Shown here: positions 1-8,267 of the stretch, piece by piece
Layout of the letters: each line of letters opens with the position of its first letter
Position numbering within the stretch: the stretch's first letter is position 1
DNA from: Collinsella ihumii
GTDB taxonomy: Bacteria > Actinomycetota > Coriobacteriia > Coriobacteriales > Coriobacteriaceae
NCBI RefSeq assembly: GCF_900046475.1
Contig: NZ_FCOU01000005.1
Location: 124,001 to 188,000 of the forward strand
Length of the DNA stretch: 64,000 bases
Reading direction: 5' to 3'
Notes under the pieces: model-generated
Databases searched by the model: none
What the model was told of the DNA's origin: nothing
Seen by the model: the letters and a program-made list of their open reading frames with translations, nothing else
Made by a program: the position numbers and the translations under genes

Positions 1-233
1 GGCACGTCGGAGGTGTCGCGGATGGCACGGCACACGCGCTCGCCGGAGAGCTTGGGGAGCATGAGGTCGAGCACGATCAGATCGAACTGATGCTTCTCGA
101 ACTCCTCGACGGCAGACTGGCCGTCACCCACGCCGACAACCCAATACCCCTCGCGCTCGAGATAAGCGGCCACAGCATCACGAATTGCCTTCTCGTCTTC
201 GACTAGCAGAATCTTTCTTGCATCCGAAGCCAT
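1..233 (-). CDS. Response regulator, receiver domain (partial, cut by window start)
   Basis: The first 77 residues of a two-component response regulator are visible; the rest lies beyond the window. The start is the ATG at 233, preceded by an AGAAAGG ribosome site. The protein opens with the receiver-fold strand ILLVEDE (acidic pocket), then the phospho-acceptor region LIVLDLMLPKLSG with Asp in the usual place. This pattern is typical of OmpR/PhoB-type regulators, but the output domain is not visible, so the subfamily is an inference. It is divergent from the GNAT gene across about 160 bp. Its histidine kinase partner is not in the window. Confidence 0.9.
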   Translation of the reverse strand, partial: MASDARKILLVEDEKAIRDAVAAYLEREGYWVVGVGDGQSAVEEFEKHQFDLIVLDLMLPKLSGERVCRAIRDTSDV

Positions 234-393
234 TTCAGGCCCCTTTCTTCTCGCGTCCGGGACGTATTCGTTCATTCTAACGCACATTGTGCTCATTGCT
301 GATTATGTGCACGCCAACATGCCCGTCAAATGACGAGCGCCGGCGGTTGCAGTACATTATTCCCACTGAGCCGTATTTCTACCAGGAGACATC

Positions 394-960
394 ATGGCCT
401 ACCAAATTCGCACCGCAACCCCAGCGGACGCCGAGCGCCTGCTCTCGATCTACGCACCGTTTGTGACCGATACCGTCGTGTCCTTTGAGTTCGAAGTTCC
501 GAGCCTCGATGAGTTCCGACGCCGCATCGAGGCAACCGGCAAAGACTTCGCCTACCTCGTCGCCGAGGACGCCGAATCCGGCGACATCGCGGGATACGCC
601 TACTACTCTACGTTGAGGAGCCGCCCGGCATATCAGTGGGCAGCCGAGACATCCATCTACCTCAATCCGGCCCATCAGGGCCGCGGGCTGGGGTCCACCC
701 TGCTCCACAAGCTCGAGGAGCTCATGGCCGCGCAGGGCATAGCGCTCGCCGTCGCCTGCATCACATCCGAAAACACGGTGTCGATCGCGTTTCACGAACG
801 CCTGGACTACCGCATCTGCGGCACATTCGACAACTGCGCGTTCAAGCTCGGGCGCTGGCTTTCGGTCACGTGGATGGAAAAGCAGCTTCTCCCCTGCGAC
901 GCGGCGCCCCAGCCACGAGGCCCGCTCTCACCGAAAACCATCGCCTCGATCCTCGCATAG
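394..960 (+). CDS. GNAT N-acetyltransferase, phosphinothricin acetyltransferase-like
   Basis: A 188-residue single-domain acetyltransferase expected to transfer acetyl from acetyl-CoA to a small amine. The N-terminus (IRTATPADAERLLSIYAPFV, then a VSFEFEVPS segment) and the acetyl-CoA-binding loop HQGRGLGSTLL near residue 95 match the Pat/Bar/MddA branch of GNAT, whose members act on phosphinothricin, methionine sulfoximine or related amino acids. The later TSENTVSIAFHERLDYRICG segment also fits this branch. The ATG at 394 follows an AGGAG at 384-388. The true substrate cannot be read from sequence. The gene stands alone and converges on the lipoprotein gene, with a perfect palindrome between them. 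Confidence 0.85.
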   Translation: MAYQIRTATPADAERLLSIYAPFVTDTVVSFEFEVPSLDEFRRRIEATGKDFAYLVAEDAESGDIAGYAYYSTLRSRPAYQWAAETSIYLNPAHQGRGLGSTLLHKLEELMAAQGIALAVACITSENTVSIAFHERLDYRICGTFDNCAFKLGRWLSVTWMEKQLLPCDAAPQPRGPLSPKTIASILA

Positions 961-970
961 CGTCCGGTCA

Positions 971-1058
971 CCCGGATGGGTCCTTTGGGGACAGGTGCGT
1001 TTTTGTCGACGGCATGCCGTCGACAAAAACGCACCTGTCCCCAAAGGACCCATCCGGG
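971..1058. repeat. Perfect 88-bp palindrome between convergent genes
   Basis: Two 44-bp arms are exact reverse complements with no spacer, centred between 1014 and 1015. Each arm contains TTTGGGGACAGGTGCGTTTT, related to the GGGGACGGGTTCGTTCCA cores at 27.6 and 47.6 kb. It lies between the stop codons of two convergent genes, so it would form a very strong hairpin in either transcript and probably serves as a shared terminator. The sequence style resembles REP-type repeats mobilised by Y1 (IS200-like) transposases, but no such transposase is in the window. Confidence 0.9.
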
Positions 1059-1063
1059 CCGCG

Positions 1064-2275
1064 CTACAGCTGGAATACGCGGGCCACGACGCTTTCGGGA
1101 ATGCCCTGCGTATCCTTCGTGGTGGCATAGGTCACAAACAGGTCGCACGTCCCCTCGCTCGCAGGATAGTCCCCGTAGTCGAGCGAACGGTCCGGACAGG
1201 CCAAGACCGCGTAGGTCTGCGCGTCCGTGTCGATCATGCAGTGCGACGCGCGCGTCTTGATGAGATAGCGCGTGCCCTTGCCCGCCGGACATGCGGCCGG
1301 CTCGCGCGCGACATAGACGTAAGGGCCTCCCTCACGGCCGATGAACGTGCCCATGTTGCCGAGGATGCCGCTGCCCGAATAGCTCGCCTCGATGGCGAAG
1401 GCGAACGAATTCCCCATGTAGACCGCCTCGAAGGGGCGGACGCCCGCCGGCAGGACCAGCTGATCGATCTGACGGAAATTGGAATCGCTCAGGTCGACTG
1501 CCGTCATGCCGTAGTACGTTCCCTCGTCGGCGCGCACGCGCGGCGAGATCGTGAGCACGTTGTCGCAGACGCGCGGATGCGTGGCGAAGCGGCCGGGGGA
1601 CTCCCAGACCTCCTCGCTATCGGAATCGCCAACCGACCAACGGTAGCAGTGGCTCGCCTCAGTGGTCTTCGAACCGTTGGTGCTGGGCATCTTCTGCCAA
1701 TAGACCGTCGAGCCCACCGCCGTGAACATGGAGGGTTCCCAATCGGAATCGCCCTGGTCGAGCTGCTCGGGATCTCCGGTCAGCTGCCCGTCGGCAAATC
1801 CCGCCGCCAGCAGCACCCAGGTCAACGACGAGTAGTCGACCTCGAGCCATGCGAACACGCCCGATCCGCAGCGAACGTCGTGGAAGTTGTAGCGGCGGCC
1901 GCGCGTGGCGGAGCTCACCAGCGTGACCAGGTTTCCCGATGTCAGCGACAGCACGCCGACGGTGTTGGGAGAGGCTGCCGACTCAGGTGCCATCATCGCC
2001 GCCGACCAGACGCCGTCGCTATGGAACAGCAGCGTTCCGAGCGGCAGCTGCCACGTGGCGATGTTGTTGAACTCGCCCGAGATGTCCGAGTATTCGTCGA
2101 GCGCGTCGATGACCTGCGACTCGTCGTCGACGATCTGGGGCTCGCCGCTCTCGTCGGTATTGTCGTTACCCGAGCAGCCGCCCATGGACACGGCTGCGGC
2201 GGTGGCCGCAGTAGCAGCGGCGCCGCCTATGAGAAAGCGGCGCCTCGTGATTCCGTTCTTGCCGAACAGCTTCAT
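1064..2275 (-). CDS. Tat-exported lipoprotein of unknown function
   Basis: A 403-residue secreted protein. The chosen start (ATG at 2275, protein MKLFGKNGITRRRFLIGG) overlaps the stop codon of the upstream TSCPD gene as ATGA, implying translational coupling; longer in-frame starts would lack the N-terminal signal. The signal carries the twin-arginine motif TRRRFL, a hydrophobic stretch and a lipobox ending SMGGC, so it should be folded in the cytoplasm, exported by Tat and lipid-anchored. The mature part has repeated short segments with W and Y residues that look like a beta-propeller, but I do not recognise a named family. Its link to the redox operon upstream is positional only, since a terminator separates the cytochrome gene from this pair. 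Confidence 0.8.
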   Translation of the reverse strand: MKLFGKNGITRRRFLIGGAAATAATAAAVSMGGCSGNDNTDESGEPQIVDDESQVIDALDEYSDISGEFNNIATWQLPLGTLLFHSDGVWSAAMMAPESAASPNTVGVLSLTSGNLVTLVSSATRGRRYNFHDVRCGSGVFAWLEVDYSSLTWVLLAAGFADGQLTGDPEQLDQGDSDWEPSMFTAVGSTVYWQKMPSTNGSKTTEASHCYRWSVGDSDSEEVWESPGRFATHPRVCDNVLTISPRVRADEGTYYGMTAVDLSDSNFRQIDQLVLPAGVRPFEAVYMGNSFAFAIEASYSGSGILGNMGTFIGREGGPYVYVAREPAACPAGKGTRYLIKTRASHCMIDTDAQTYAVLACPDRSLDYGDYPASEGTCDLFVTYATTKDTQGIPESVVARVFQL

Positions 2276-2538
2276 GCACGAGCCTTTTCGGCCGCCTCCG
2301 TCAGGGCATGCGTGAGCTGGTCGGCACACGACGTGGGGCGAGGGCCGCACGTGTTGCCCTTCAGGATGTCGACGATCCTTGCGACCGGCTGGCCTGCCAC
2401 CAGCTTGGAGATCGCCTTGAGGTTGCCGTTGCAGCCGCCCTCGAACGACACGTGGTCGATGGTCGAACCGTCGTCGGTCAGGCTGACATGGATGGCACGG
2501 GAGCAGACGCCGTGCGGAGTGTAATCGTAGTTGATCAT
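2272..2538 (-). CDS. TSCPD-domain protein (TIGR03905 type)
   Basis: An 88-residue protein that is almost entirely a TSCPD domain. Visible hallmarks are GVCSRAI near the N-terminus, GGCNGN in the middle and the signature CGPRPTSCADQL near the C-terminus. The conserved cysteines suggest metal or Fe-S binding; the same domain occurs at the C-terminus of some vitamin B12-dependent ribonucleotide reductases. Free-standing copies like this one are common in anaerobes and their function is unknown. The stop overlaps the start of the downstream Tat lipoprotein gene by 4 bp. Confidence 0.85.
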   Translation of the reverse strand: MINYDYTPHGVCSRAIHVSLTDDGSTIDHVSFEGGCNGNLKAISKLVAGQPVARIVDILKGNTCGPRPTSCADQLTHALTEAAEKARA

Positions 2539-2642
2539 AGGTTATATCCCCTCTTCGTTCGTCTGCGCACCATTATATGGGCACGTCTCGAAGCGAAACC
2601 GGGAAAAGCGCCCGCAGCGCCATTTTCCCAGCCCCTGCACAG

Positions 2643-2670
2643 AAAAGGGACGGACCGTGCGGCCCGTCCC
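2643..2670 (-). terminator. Rho-independent terminator after the cytochrome gene
   Basis: The hairpin at 2647-2670 (GGGACGG arm, 10-nt loop, CCGTCCC arm) is followed on the minus strand by TTTT. It separates the AFOR/cytochrome operon from the TSCPD-lipoprotein pair. Confidence 0.7.
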
Positions 2671-2697
2671 TCAAAACATGCGTGTCGCTGCAGGCGG

Positions 2698-3378
2698 CTA
2701 CTCGCCGCGCTCCTGCTGAACCAGCATCGGGGTGGTCCAGCCATCCGGCACGCCGCCCGTCTTGCCATCGCCCAGCTCCATGACGACCCAGCCGTCAGGC
2801 ACGCCGCCTTCGCCTTCCCACGCACCGACCTGGTGGCAGCTCGCGCACGTGAAGACGCTCTGGTCGTGCATCAGGTGGCAGGAGTTGCACTGCTGCACGC
2901 CATGGTAGGTGCTGTGCGGGTCGAACGGGTAATCGGCCGTGGAGGACTCGGTCGCGCCCGGCATCACGCCGCCGCCCGTGTGGCAGCCGCTCTGCAGGCA
3001 GAAGTCATTCGAGAAGACGACCTTCTCGAACGGCTCGCTGTAGCTGCCGGCAAGCTGCGCCTGAGTCTGGTGCATGGACTGGGACAGCGTCTGCTCGTGG
3101 CAGCCCAGGCACTGGTTGTTCACGGCGGAAGCATGCTGGTAGGCAAGGCTCGTCGAGTCGTTCACGAACGAGTCGTAGTACTTGCCCATCGTACTGTGGC
3201 AGATGGTGTCGCAGAACTGCGGGGTCGCGCGCCACGCCCAACCGGCAACGCCCAGCACGGTCACGACGACGACCGCGGCGATGACGATGGGAAGGCGCTT
3301 GCCCTTCCAGCTCTTCTTTTTCTTGGGAGCCTGCTCGGGGGTCTCGGTCCCCGCGGTCTCCTTGATCTCGTCAGCCAT
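2698..3378 (-). CDS. Membrane-anchored multihaem cytochrome c (NapC/NrfH-like)
   Basis: A 226-residue protein with one N-terminal membrane helix (about residues 29-48) and a haem-rich extracytoplasmic domain. Five haem-attachment sites are visible: three standard CxxCH (C90-H94, C164-H168, C178-H182) plus two expanded ones, CDTICH (residues 56-61, CX3CH) and CLQSGCH (127-133, CX4CH). The first is followed by STM, like the CHxM that opens NapC/NrfH quinol dehydrogenases. A likely role is to pass electrons between the quinone pool and the ferredoxin/AFOR pair encoded just upstream. The C-terminus carries a duplicated GGVPDGW segment. It starts 25 bp after the AFOR stop codon, in one operon. Confidence 0.85.
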   Translation of the reverse strand: MADEIKETAGTETPEQAPKKKKSWKGKRLPIVIAAVVVVTVLGVAGWAWRATPQFCDTICHSTMGKYYDSFVNDSTSLAYQHASAVNNQCLGCHEQTLSQSMHQTQAQLAGSYSEPFEKVVFSNDFCLQSGCHTGGGVMPGATESSTADYPFDPHSTYHGVQQCNSCHLMHDQSVFTCASCHQVGAWEGEGGVPDGWVVMELGDGKTGGVPDGWTTPMLVQQERGE

Positions 3379-3403
3379 TTCTATCTCCTCTCGGGACCGA
3401 GCC

Positions 3404-5644
3404 CTACGCGTTCAGCGCCGGGTTGTCGCCGCAGTACTTCTCGAGCACATGGTCGTACGTGCGCGTGCGCTCGTCATAAGCGGCGCCGCCCTCGGTAAGC
3501 AGTCCGAGCTCCTCGAGCTCAGCCTCCTGATCGGTGAGGCCCAGATCCTCCAGGCACTCCTTCGTGGGGCAGCCGAGCTTCTCGTCCCAGCCGAAACGCT
3601 TGTAGAGCATGGTGAGGGCGCTATCCCAGTCCTCGCGCTCCATCTTATCGGTACCGGCGGTGAACGGCTCGATGTCCGGATCCTTGGTGAACGGCCAGTC
3701 GGTCATGACATCGTGGACGCCGCGGAAGTCGTTGCAGCCCATGTTGCCGTCCTTGTCGAGCATGCCGCGGGCGGTGTTGCAGCGCTGGAGCGTCATGACG
3801 CGCTCGCCGGCCTTGTACAGGTCGTCGATGGTGACCTCCTGACCGGTGACCGCGGTGTAGAACTGCGCCTCGAGATCGAGGTCGCCGCGGTAGCTGCGGT
3901 CCTTGTCGGGGGCCATGGCCATCGGCCACACCCAGTTGCACAGGGTCAGGCAGTCATGCAGGACGTCGGTGACGATGCTCCACCAGGCGAACTCGGCCTT
4001 GGCCTCGTTCATCGGGGTGTAGTTCTTGTCGGCGTCGACCGCGCCCTCGCCCCACATCTCGGCGCCCATCTCCTTCTTGAGGTCGATGGGCAGGCCGCAA
4101 CCCTGGAAGTTGACGGCGGAGTGGATCATGTCGTCGCGGTTGAAGACCATGTTGTACAGGCCGCCGACCTGGCCGAAGCACTCGATGGCGTGATGCACGG
4201 GCCAGCCGCGATAGTTGATCAGGCAGGAGCGGGAATCGTCATACCACTTGGCATCGTTCCACTTCTCCGTCCACACGAGCGGGCCGTGGCCCAGCCAGGC
4301 GATCGGCTTGTTCTCGGTGTCGTTGGAAGCGATGTCGGACAGGATCTTGATGAACGGCGTCGGGTCGCCCGCCATGATCTTGTCAAAGCCGTACTCGGCG
4401 AACTGGTCGCCCAGCTCGCGCTCGAGGATGCCGTCCACGTAGGTGTGGGCCAGGTCGCGATAGAGCTGCGCGTAGTTGCACCACAGGCCCAGATCGTCGA
4501 CGACAGCCTGGATGAGCAGGTTGTAGAGCACGGACTGCTCGGTGAGCGCGCCGTCCTCCGTGGTGGTGCCGGGCACCTTCATCATGCTCTGCATATAGGA
4601 GGAGAACGGGAAGTTCGGCACGCAGGTGTTACCCATGGACTCGTAGCCGGTCTTCTCGAGGATCTGCGGATGCTTCACCTGGGAATAGCAGCGCACGGGG
4701 CAGCCGTGACAGCCGGCCATCTTGACGGTGTACTTCTCGGCCTCGGGACCCAGGTCCTTGGTCGACTTCATGCAGCGGTAGCCCATGGTGTTGGGCTCGT
4801 GCGGCTTGGGCTCGCCGGTCTCGATGGCGCCGCCCTCGGCGGCAGCCCAGTACAGGCCCTTCTTGGCCGTCCAACGGGACCCCTTGTCGTAGTACTCGGC
4901 CCACGATTGCTGGGTGGAGGGCACGACGTGGTTGTTGTTGGAGCCGATGACCTGGTCGATCATGTAGTCGGACAGGTCGGCGACCATCTGCGGGTCGGCG
5001 ACGTTGACGCCCTTCGTGCCGCGCACGACGACCGCCTTGACGTTCTTGGCGCCGAGCACCGCGCCGAGGCCCGCGCCCGCGGAATGGCTGCGGGTGTTGA
5101 GCACGCAGGCGTAGGGAAGCAGGTTCTCGCCCGCAGGGCCGATGGCGGCCACGCACACGTCGACGCCGTGCTTCTTGCACAGCGCCTCGTTGGTCTCGCG
5201 GGTTCCCTTTCCCCACAGCGCGGAGGCGTCCTCGATCGAGATGTCGTCATCGTCGATCAGGATGTAGACGGGCTTGTCGGCCTTGCCCTCGATGATCAGG
5301 CCGTCGTGGCCTGAATACTTGAGCTTGGCGCCCAGCTGGCCGCCGCAGTGGCTGTCGACGACCAGGTGGTCGGTCGTGAAGGTGGACAGCGTGGCCCAGG
5401 TGGAGCGACCGCCCAGCGGCACGCCCGCGCCGGTCAGCGGACCGACGGCGAGGACGACCTTGTTCTCCTCGTCCATCCAGTCGACGCCTGCGGGCACCTC
5501 GTCATACATGATCTTGTTGGCGAAGCCCATACCGCCGATGTAGTCCTTCTGCATCGCCTCATCGGACTCTTCGGTGATCTCGCCAGTCGAAAGGTTGACA
5601 CGGGCGATCCAGCCCATCCAACCGTAAGAGACGTTATCAGCCAT
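3404..5644 (-). CDS. Aldehyde:ferredoxin oxidoreductase family, YdhV-type
   Basis: A 746-residue tungsten/molybdenum pterin enzyme of the AFOR family, which oxidises aldehydes or related substrates. The N-terminal domain has the family pattern (YIGGMGFANKIMYDEVP, GPLTGAGVPLGGRSTWATLS). The [4Fe-4S] cluster is bound by C312, C315 and C319 in CHGCPVRC, and C569 in DCLTLC is the expected fourth ligand. No signal peptide is present, yet the neighbouring ferredoxin has a Tat signal, so export as a complex with it is a reasonable inference. The arrangement recalls Escherichia coli ydhY-ydhV, whose AFOR is a molybdoenzyme of unknown physiological substrate. The stop-to-start gap to the ferredoxin gene is 16 bp. 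Confidence 0.93.
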   Translation of the reverse strand: MADNVSYGWMGWIARVNLSTGEITEESDEAMQKDYIGGMGFANKIMYDEVPAGVDWMDEENKVVLAVGPLTGAGVPLGGRSTWATLSTFTTDHLVVDSHCGGQLGAKLKYSGHDGLIIEGKADKPVYILIDDDDISIEDASALWGKGTRETNEALCKKHGVDVCVAAIGPAGENLLPYACVLNTRSHSAGAGLGAVLGAKNVKAVVVRGTKGVNVADPQMVADLSDYMIDQVIGSNNNHVVPSTQQSWAEYYDKGSRWTAKKGLYWAAAEGGAIETGEPKPHEPNTMGYRCMKSTKDLGPEAEKYTVKMAGCHGCPVRCYSQVKHPQILEKTGYESMGNTCVPNFPFSSYMQSMMKVPGTTTEDGALTEQSVLYNLLIQAVVDDLGLWCNYAQLYRDLAHTYVDGILERELGDQFAEYGFDKIMAGDPTPFIKILSDIASNDTENKPIAWLGHGPLVWTEKWNDAKWYDDSRSCLINYRGWPVHHAIECFGQVGGLYNMVFNRDDMIHSAVNFQGCGLPIDLKKEMGAEMWGEGAVDADKNYTPMNEAKAEFAWWSIVTDVLHDCLTLCNWVWPMAMAPDKDRSYRGDLDLEAQFYTAVTGQEVTIDDLYKAGERVMTLQRCNTARGMLDKDGNMGCNDFRGVHDVMTDWPFTKDPDIEPFTAGTDKMEREDWDSALTMLYKRFGWDEKLGCPTKECLEDLGLTDQEAELEELGLLTEGGAAYDERTRTYDHVLEKYCGDNPALNA

Positions 5645-5660
5645 TACGTTTCTCCTCTAC

Positions 5661-6383
5661 TTACGCGATCTTGCCGCCGGCAATGAAGTCCTGCTCCTCG
5701 CTGACGAGCGGAAGCGGGTTCTCCTGGCGGGTCGGACCGGACGAATGGTTGACGTCTTCCCACTCAACCAGTTGAAGGGCTCCGTTGGGGCACTGCTCGG
5801 CGCAGCGGCCGCACGCGATGCACTTGGCGGACTTGTTGGTCTCGGTGTTGATGACGGGCATGTGCCACGGGCAGGCCGCCACGCACGCGCCGCAGCCGAC
5901 GCACTTGTCGGTGTCGACCTCGCGCACGCCGTTGTCGTTGGTGATGATGGCACCGTGCGGGCACGCAGTCTGGCACAGCGCGGTGGTGCACATGTGGCAG
6001 GTGCGGATATTCCACTCCATGGAGTAGTAGATGCCGTCACCGCTGCCGAGCTCGCTGCCGTACTGGAACCCGTCGTTCACGTGGATACGGGCGGCGGCCG
6101 GCTGCGACTTGCCGTCGTTGAGCAGCGTACAGCTCATCTCGCAACGCTGGCAACCGGTGCACTTGGCGCGGTTGATCTTGAGTACATGGGACGGGGTCGC
6201 GTAATAGTCGACCTTTCCCTTCGAGCTCGTCGGGGCGGCTGCAGCGGTATCGGGCAGAAGCCCGAGTGCCGCCATGGCCGCGACGAACGCTCCCGACACC
6301 TTCACGAACCCGCGACGGGTGAAGAAGGAGTCGAGATGGTCCGCGCCGGAGCCCACATGCTCCAATGCGGTGTTCCCTTTCAT
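5661..6383 (-). CDS. Tat-exported four-cluster ferredoxin-like electron-transfer subunit
   Basis: A 240-residue protein with a twin-arginine signal (FTRRGFVKVSG, about residues 21-31, followed by a hydrophobic stretch ending near AAAAP). Four cysteine clusters follow: CTGCQRCEMSC, a CHMC-CQTAC pair, CVGCGACVAACPW and CIACGRCAEQCPNG, as in the DmsB/HybA/YdhY type of four-[4Fe-4S] subunits. It is probably the redox partner of the AFOR encoded directly downstream and feeds the membrane cytochrome. It is the first gene after a 440-bp gap and likely has its own promoter there. Confidence 0.9.
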   Translation of the reverse strand: MKGNTALEHVGSGADHLDSFFTRRGFVKVSGAFVAAMAALGLLPDTAAAAPTSSKGKVDYYATPSHVLKINRAKCTGCQRCEMSCTLLNDGKSQPAAARIHVNDGFQYGSELGSGDGIYYSMEWNIRTCHMCTTALCQTACPHGAIITNDNGVREVDTDKCVGCGACVAACPWHMPVINTETNKSAKCIACGRCAEQCPNGALQLVEWEDVNHSSGPTRQENPLPLVSEEQDFIAGGKIA

Positions 6384-6823
6384 AGTCCCCCCTTTACGAC
6401 CACAGGCCGAACGCGTAGGACGATCGACCCACTATTGAAACGTGTGCGGCGAAACACACCTTTCTCTTCGATGATATTGTGCCGTCAAGGCCTCACATTC
6501 CATACCCTGCTTGCGGGTAATTTGGTCAACTTGTCACCTCATGGTCCCCGTACCTGTCACCTGTTACAGGGTATAGGAGCGTCATCTCGGCATATTCGCA
6601 CGTCAATAGGGTGTGCGGAACGGGCTGTCAACGTTTTGCTCATGGGCGAGCTGCTGCGTCGTGAACCCTTCGTACCATCCAAAAACAGACGCGGCGGGGC
6701 GTGGCGGCAGTATGCGGAACGCTTCGGCAAACAACTGCACCACACCGCGCCAGAAGGGATGGATGGCGCGATCGTCTGCACCATCCACCCCCGTGGCACC
6801 AAACTCACCGGCTGGCGACGCTC
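6384..6823. promoter_or_regulatory. Gap upstream of the ferredoxin-AFOR-cytochrome operon
   Basis: No convincing gene is present in these 440 bp. Two direct repeats TGTCACCT lie at 6532-6539 and 6555-6562 (23-bp period, about two helical turns), and ATACCCTG (6502-6509) is mirrored by CAGGGTAT (6567-6574). These are candidate sites for the LuxR-type regulator or another activator of the operon. Open frames at 6603-6823 exist on both strands but have no ribosome site; they may be a decayed gene or chance. Confidence 0.35.
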
Positions 6824-7417
6824 CTATTCGATCTCGCCGCACGCTCTCATGTAGGCATCGACGCGAAGGTCGCGCAGCGAGCAGTTCTCGGTCATCAGGC
6901 AGTCGACCGACATGCTCTGACACGCGAACAATCGGTCCAGCTCCTCGGTCGATGAGCCCTTGACGCGCAGGTAGTAGTCGCCGATGACGGCCTTGACAGC
7001 GCAGGTCGCCAAGATCAACGTGTACAGCTTGGAGCTCGGCACGCCTCCGAGGCGCTCCCGAATCTCGTCCTTGGTGATACCGAGCGCCTCGGAAAACGTC
7101 TTGCCCGGAAGCATCTCCGCCAAAGCGGCGGCGCATCCGATGGCGGCAAGGCATCCGTGGCTCCTGAAACCGACTGCACCAAATGACTCAGTCTCAGGAT
7201 CGATCACGGCAAACAGCTGCATCTGCACCGTGCCGCGCTTCTCCTTGCCCACGCTGCAGAAGGCGTTCGCCTCGTCGGGAATGCCTCCGTTCGGCGTATC
7301 GGCGATCAAGTCGAGCAGCTTGTCCGAATACTCGGTGATCGGCGCATCGTTTTCGATCTGATACATATCTGGAGTACGCAGAAACGGCGTATCCTCCGTC
7401 AATCTCATCTTTGCCAT
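6824..7417 (-). CDS. NifU/IscU N-terminal-domain-like protein
   Basis: A 197-residue protein whose central part aligns by eye to the IscU/NifU scaffold fold: SHGCLAAIGCAAALAEML, GKTFSEALGITKDEI and LGGVPSSKLYTLILATCAVK. IscU assembles Fe-S clusters on three cysteines. Here the first two have counterparts (FCSVG and HGCLA), but the third, normally in a KIHCS-like segment, is a threonine (KLYTL) with a cysteine five residues later. The C-terminal tail adds four more cysteines. It may assist cofactor insertion into the Fe-S-rich proteins of this cluster; that is inference. The ATG at 7417 follows GAAGG. Confidence 0.6.
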   Translation of the reverse strand: MAKMRLTEDTPFLRTPDMYQIENDAPITEYSDKLLDLIADTPNGGIPDEANAFCSVGKEKRGTVQMQLFAVIDPETESFGAVGFRSHGCLAAIGCAAALAEMLPGKTFSEALGITKDEIRERLGGVPSSKLYTLILATCAVKAVIGDYYLRVKGSSTEELDRLFACQSMSVDCLMTENCSLRDLRVDAYMRACGEIE

Positions 7418-7469
7418 GAACCTTCCCCCTCATCTCCAGCATGGCGGTCCTGCATACAGCTGCAGGACG

Positions 7470-8267
7470 CTATGGATTCATGCCGCGCTCCACACCGTAC
7501 CATTCCGCCAGGGCCTTGCCCTGCGCGTCGGACAGGTACAGGTTGGAATAAAAGTACGCCTCTCCCCTGCTCGTGCGCGTCATGCAGATATCTGCGAACG
7601 CCCCGGACGACTTCACCTGCTCGTACACGTCGAGCGTCTTGGATACGGGCCATAGATACGGTACGTTCATGAAGATGTCCGCGGCGACCGGACGTGGGTA
7701 GACCCTCGACTCCGACCGAACCACGTCCACAAAGGTGGCGATATCGCTATCTTCCGCCGTCTGATAGAGCGCATGCGCGTAGCTATGCGACATGAGCGCC
7801 TTGGAATACAGGTAGATTCCCTTTTTACCATAGATGAGCACGATGTCCGACACGTCGAGGTCGGGCAGCTCCTCTTCATCCGTTATCTGCCGATCGCCCA
7901 GCTGCACCTTCAGCGGTCGAGGAGCTGTGAGCTTGCCGATCGCCGGGGCGTCATCGGCATGGTCGTGCTGCTCGATATACAGCAGCATCTGCTCCTCAAA
8001 CGCGCGGGCGTCCATGCCCTTCGGCTGGAACGCCATCTTCTTCCAACGGGACGAACGCGTGAGCTTCCCCTCGTACGACCGTTGGCGAATGTCGGCGAGG
8101 GCGTCGTCCATCGCGCATATCATCTCGTTGCGGGCGCGGCGCCTCTCTCGCTCCTCAACGGACAGCTCGCCATCATCTTGCCCCGCCTGCTGAAGGCATT
8201 CCTCGCAAGCAACACGCGACATGTCAGACGAACGCATCGAAATGGCCGCATCGGGCTTCTGCTCCAC
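7470..8267 (-). CDS. Hypothetical protein, possibly YdhW-like, of the AFOR cluster
   Basis: A 265-residue soluble protein with no signal peptide. The GTG start at 8267 has an AGGGGGAG ribosome site four bases upstream. Residues 1-90 are charged and include two cysteines in ACEEC. The C-terminal two thirds carry a compact, aromatic-rich domain (IVLIYGKKGIYLYSKALMSH, then SESRVYPRPVAADIF). Its position beside a YdhV-type AFOR and ferredoxin suggests it corresponds to YdhW, an accessory protein of unknown function in the E. coli ydh operon; I base this on context and a loose resemblance only. The 52-bp gap to the NifU-like gene indicates co-transcription. Confidence 0.45.
   Translation of the reverse strand: MEQKPDAAISMRSSDMSRVACEECLQQAGQDDGELSVEERERRRARNEMICAMDDALADIRQRSYEGKLTRSSRWKKMAFQPKGMDARAFEEQMLLYIEQHDHADDAPAIGKLTAPRPLKVQLGDRQITDEEELPDLDVSDIVLIYGKKGIYLYSKALMSHSYAHALYQTAEDSDIATFVDVVRSESRVYPRPVAADIFMNVPYLWPVSKTLDVYEQVKSSGAFADICMTRTSRGEAYFYSNLYLSDAQGKALAEWYGVERGMNP

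Noticed and set aside
3182-5314. 710-codon open frame antisense to the AFOR gene
   Set aside because: It mirrors a clearly conserved enzyme, has a repetitive V/L/G/H-rich composition typical of antisense frames in high-GC DNA, and lacks a ribosome site.
6603-6853. Frames on both strands between the ferredoxin and NifU-like genes
   Set aside because: Protein-like in places but with no start signal; at most a decayed remnant, so not called as a gene.
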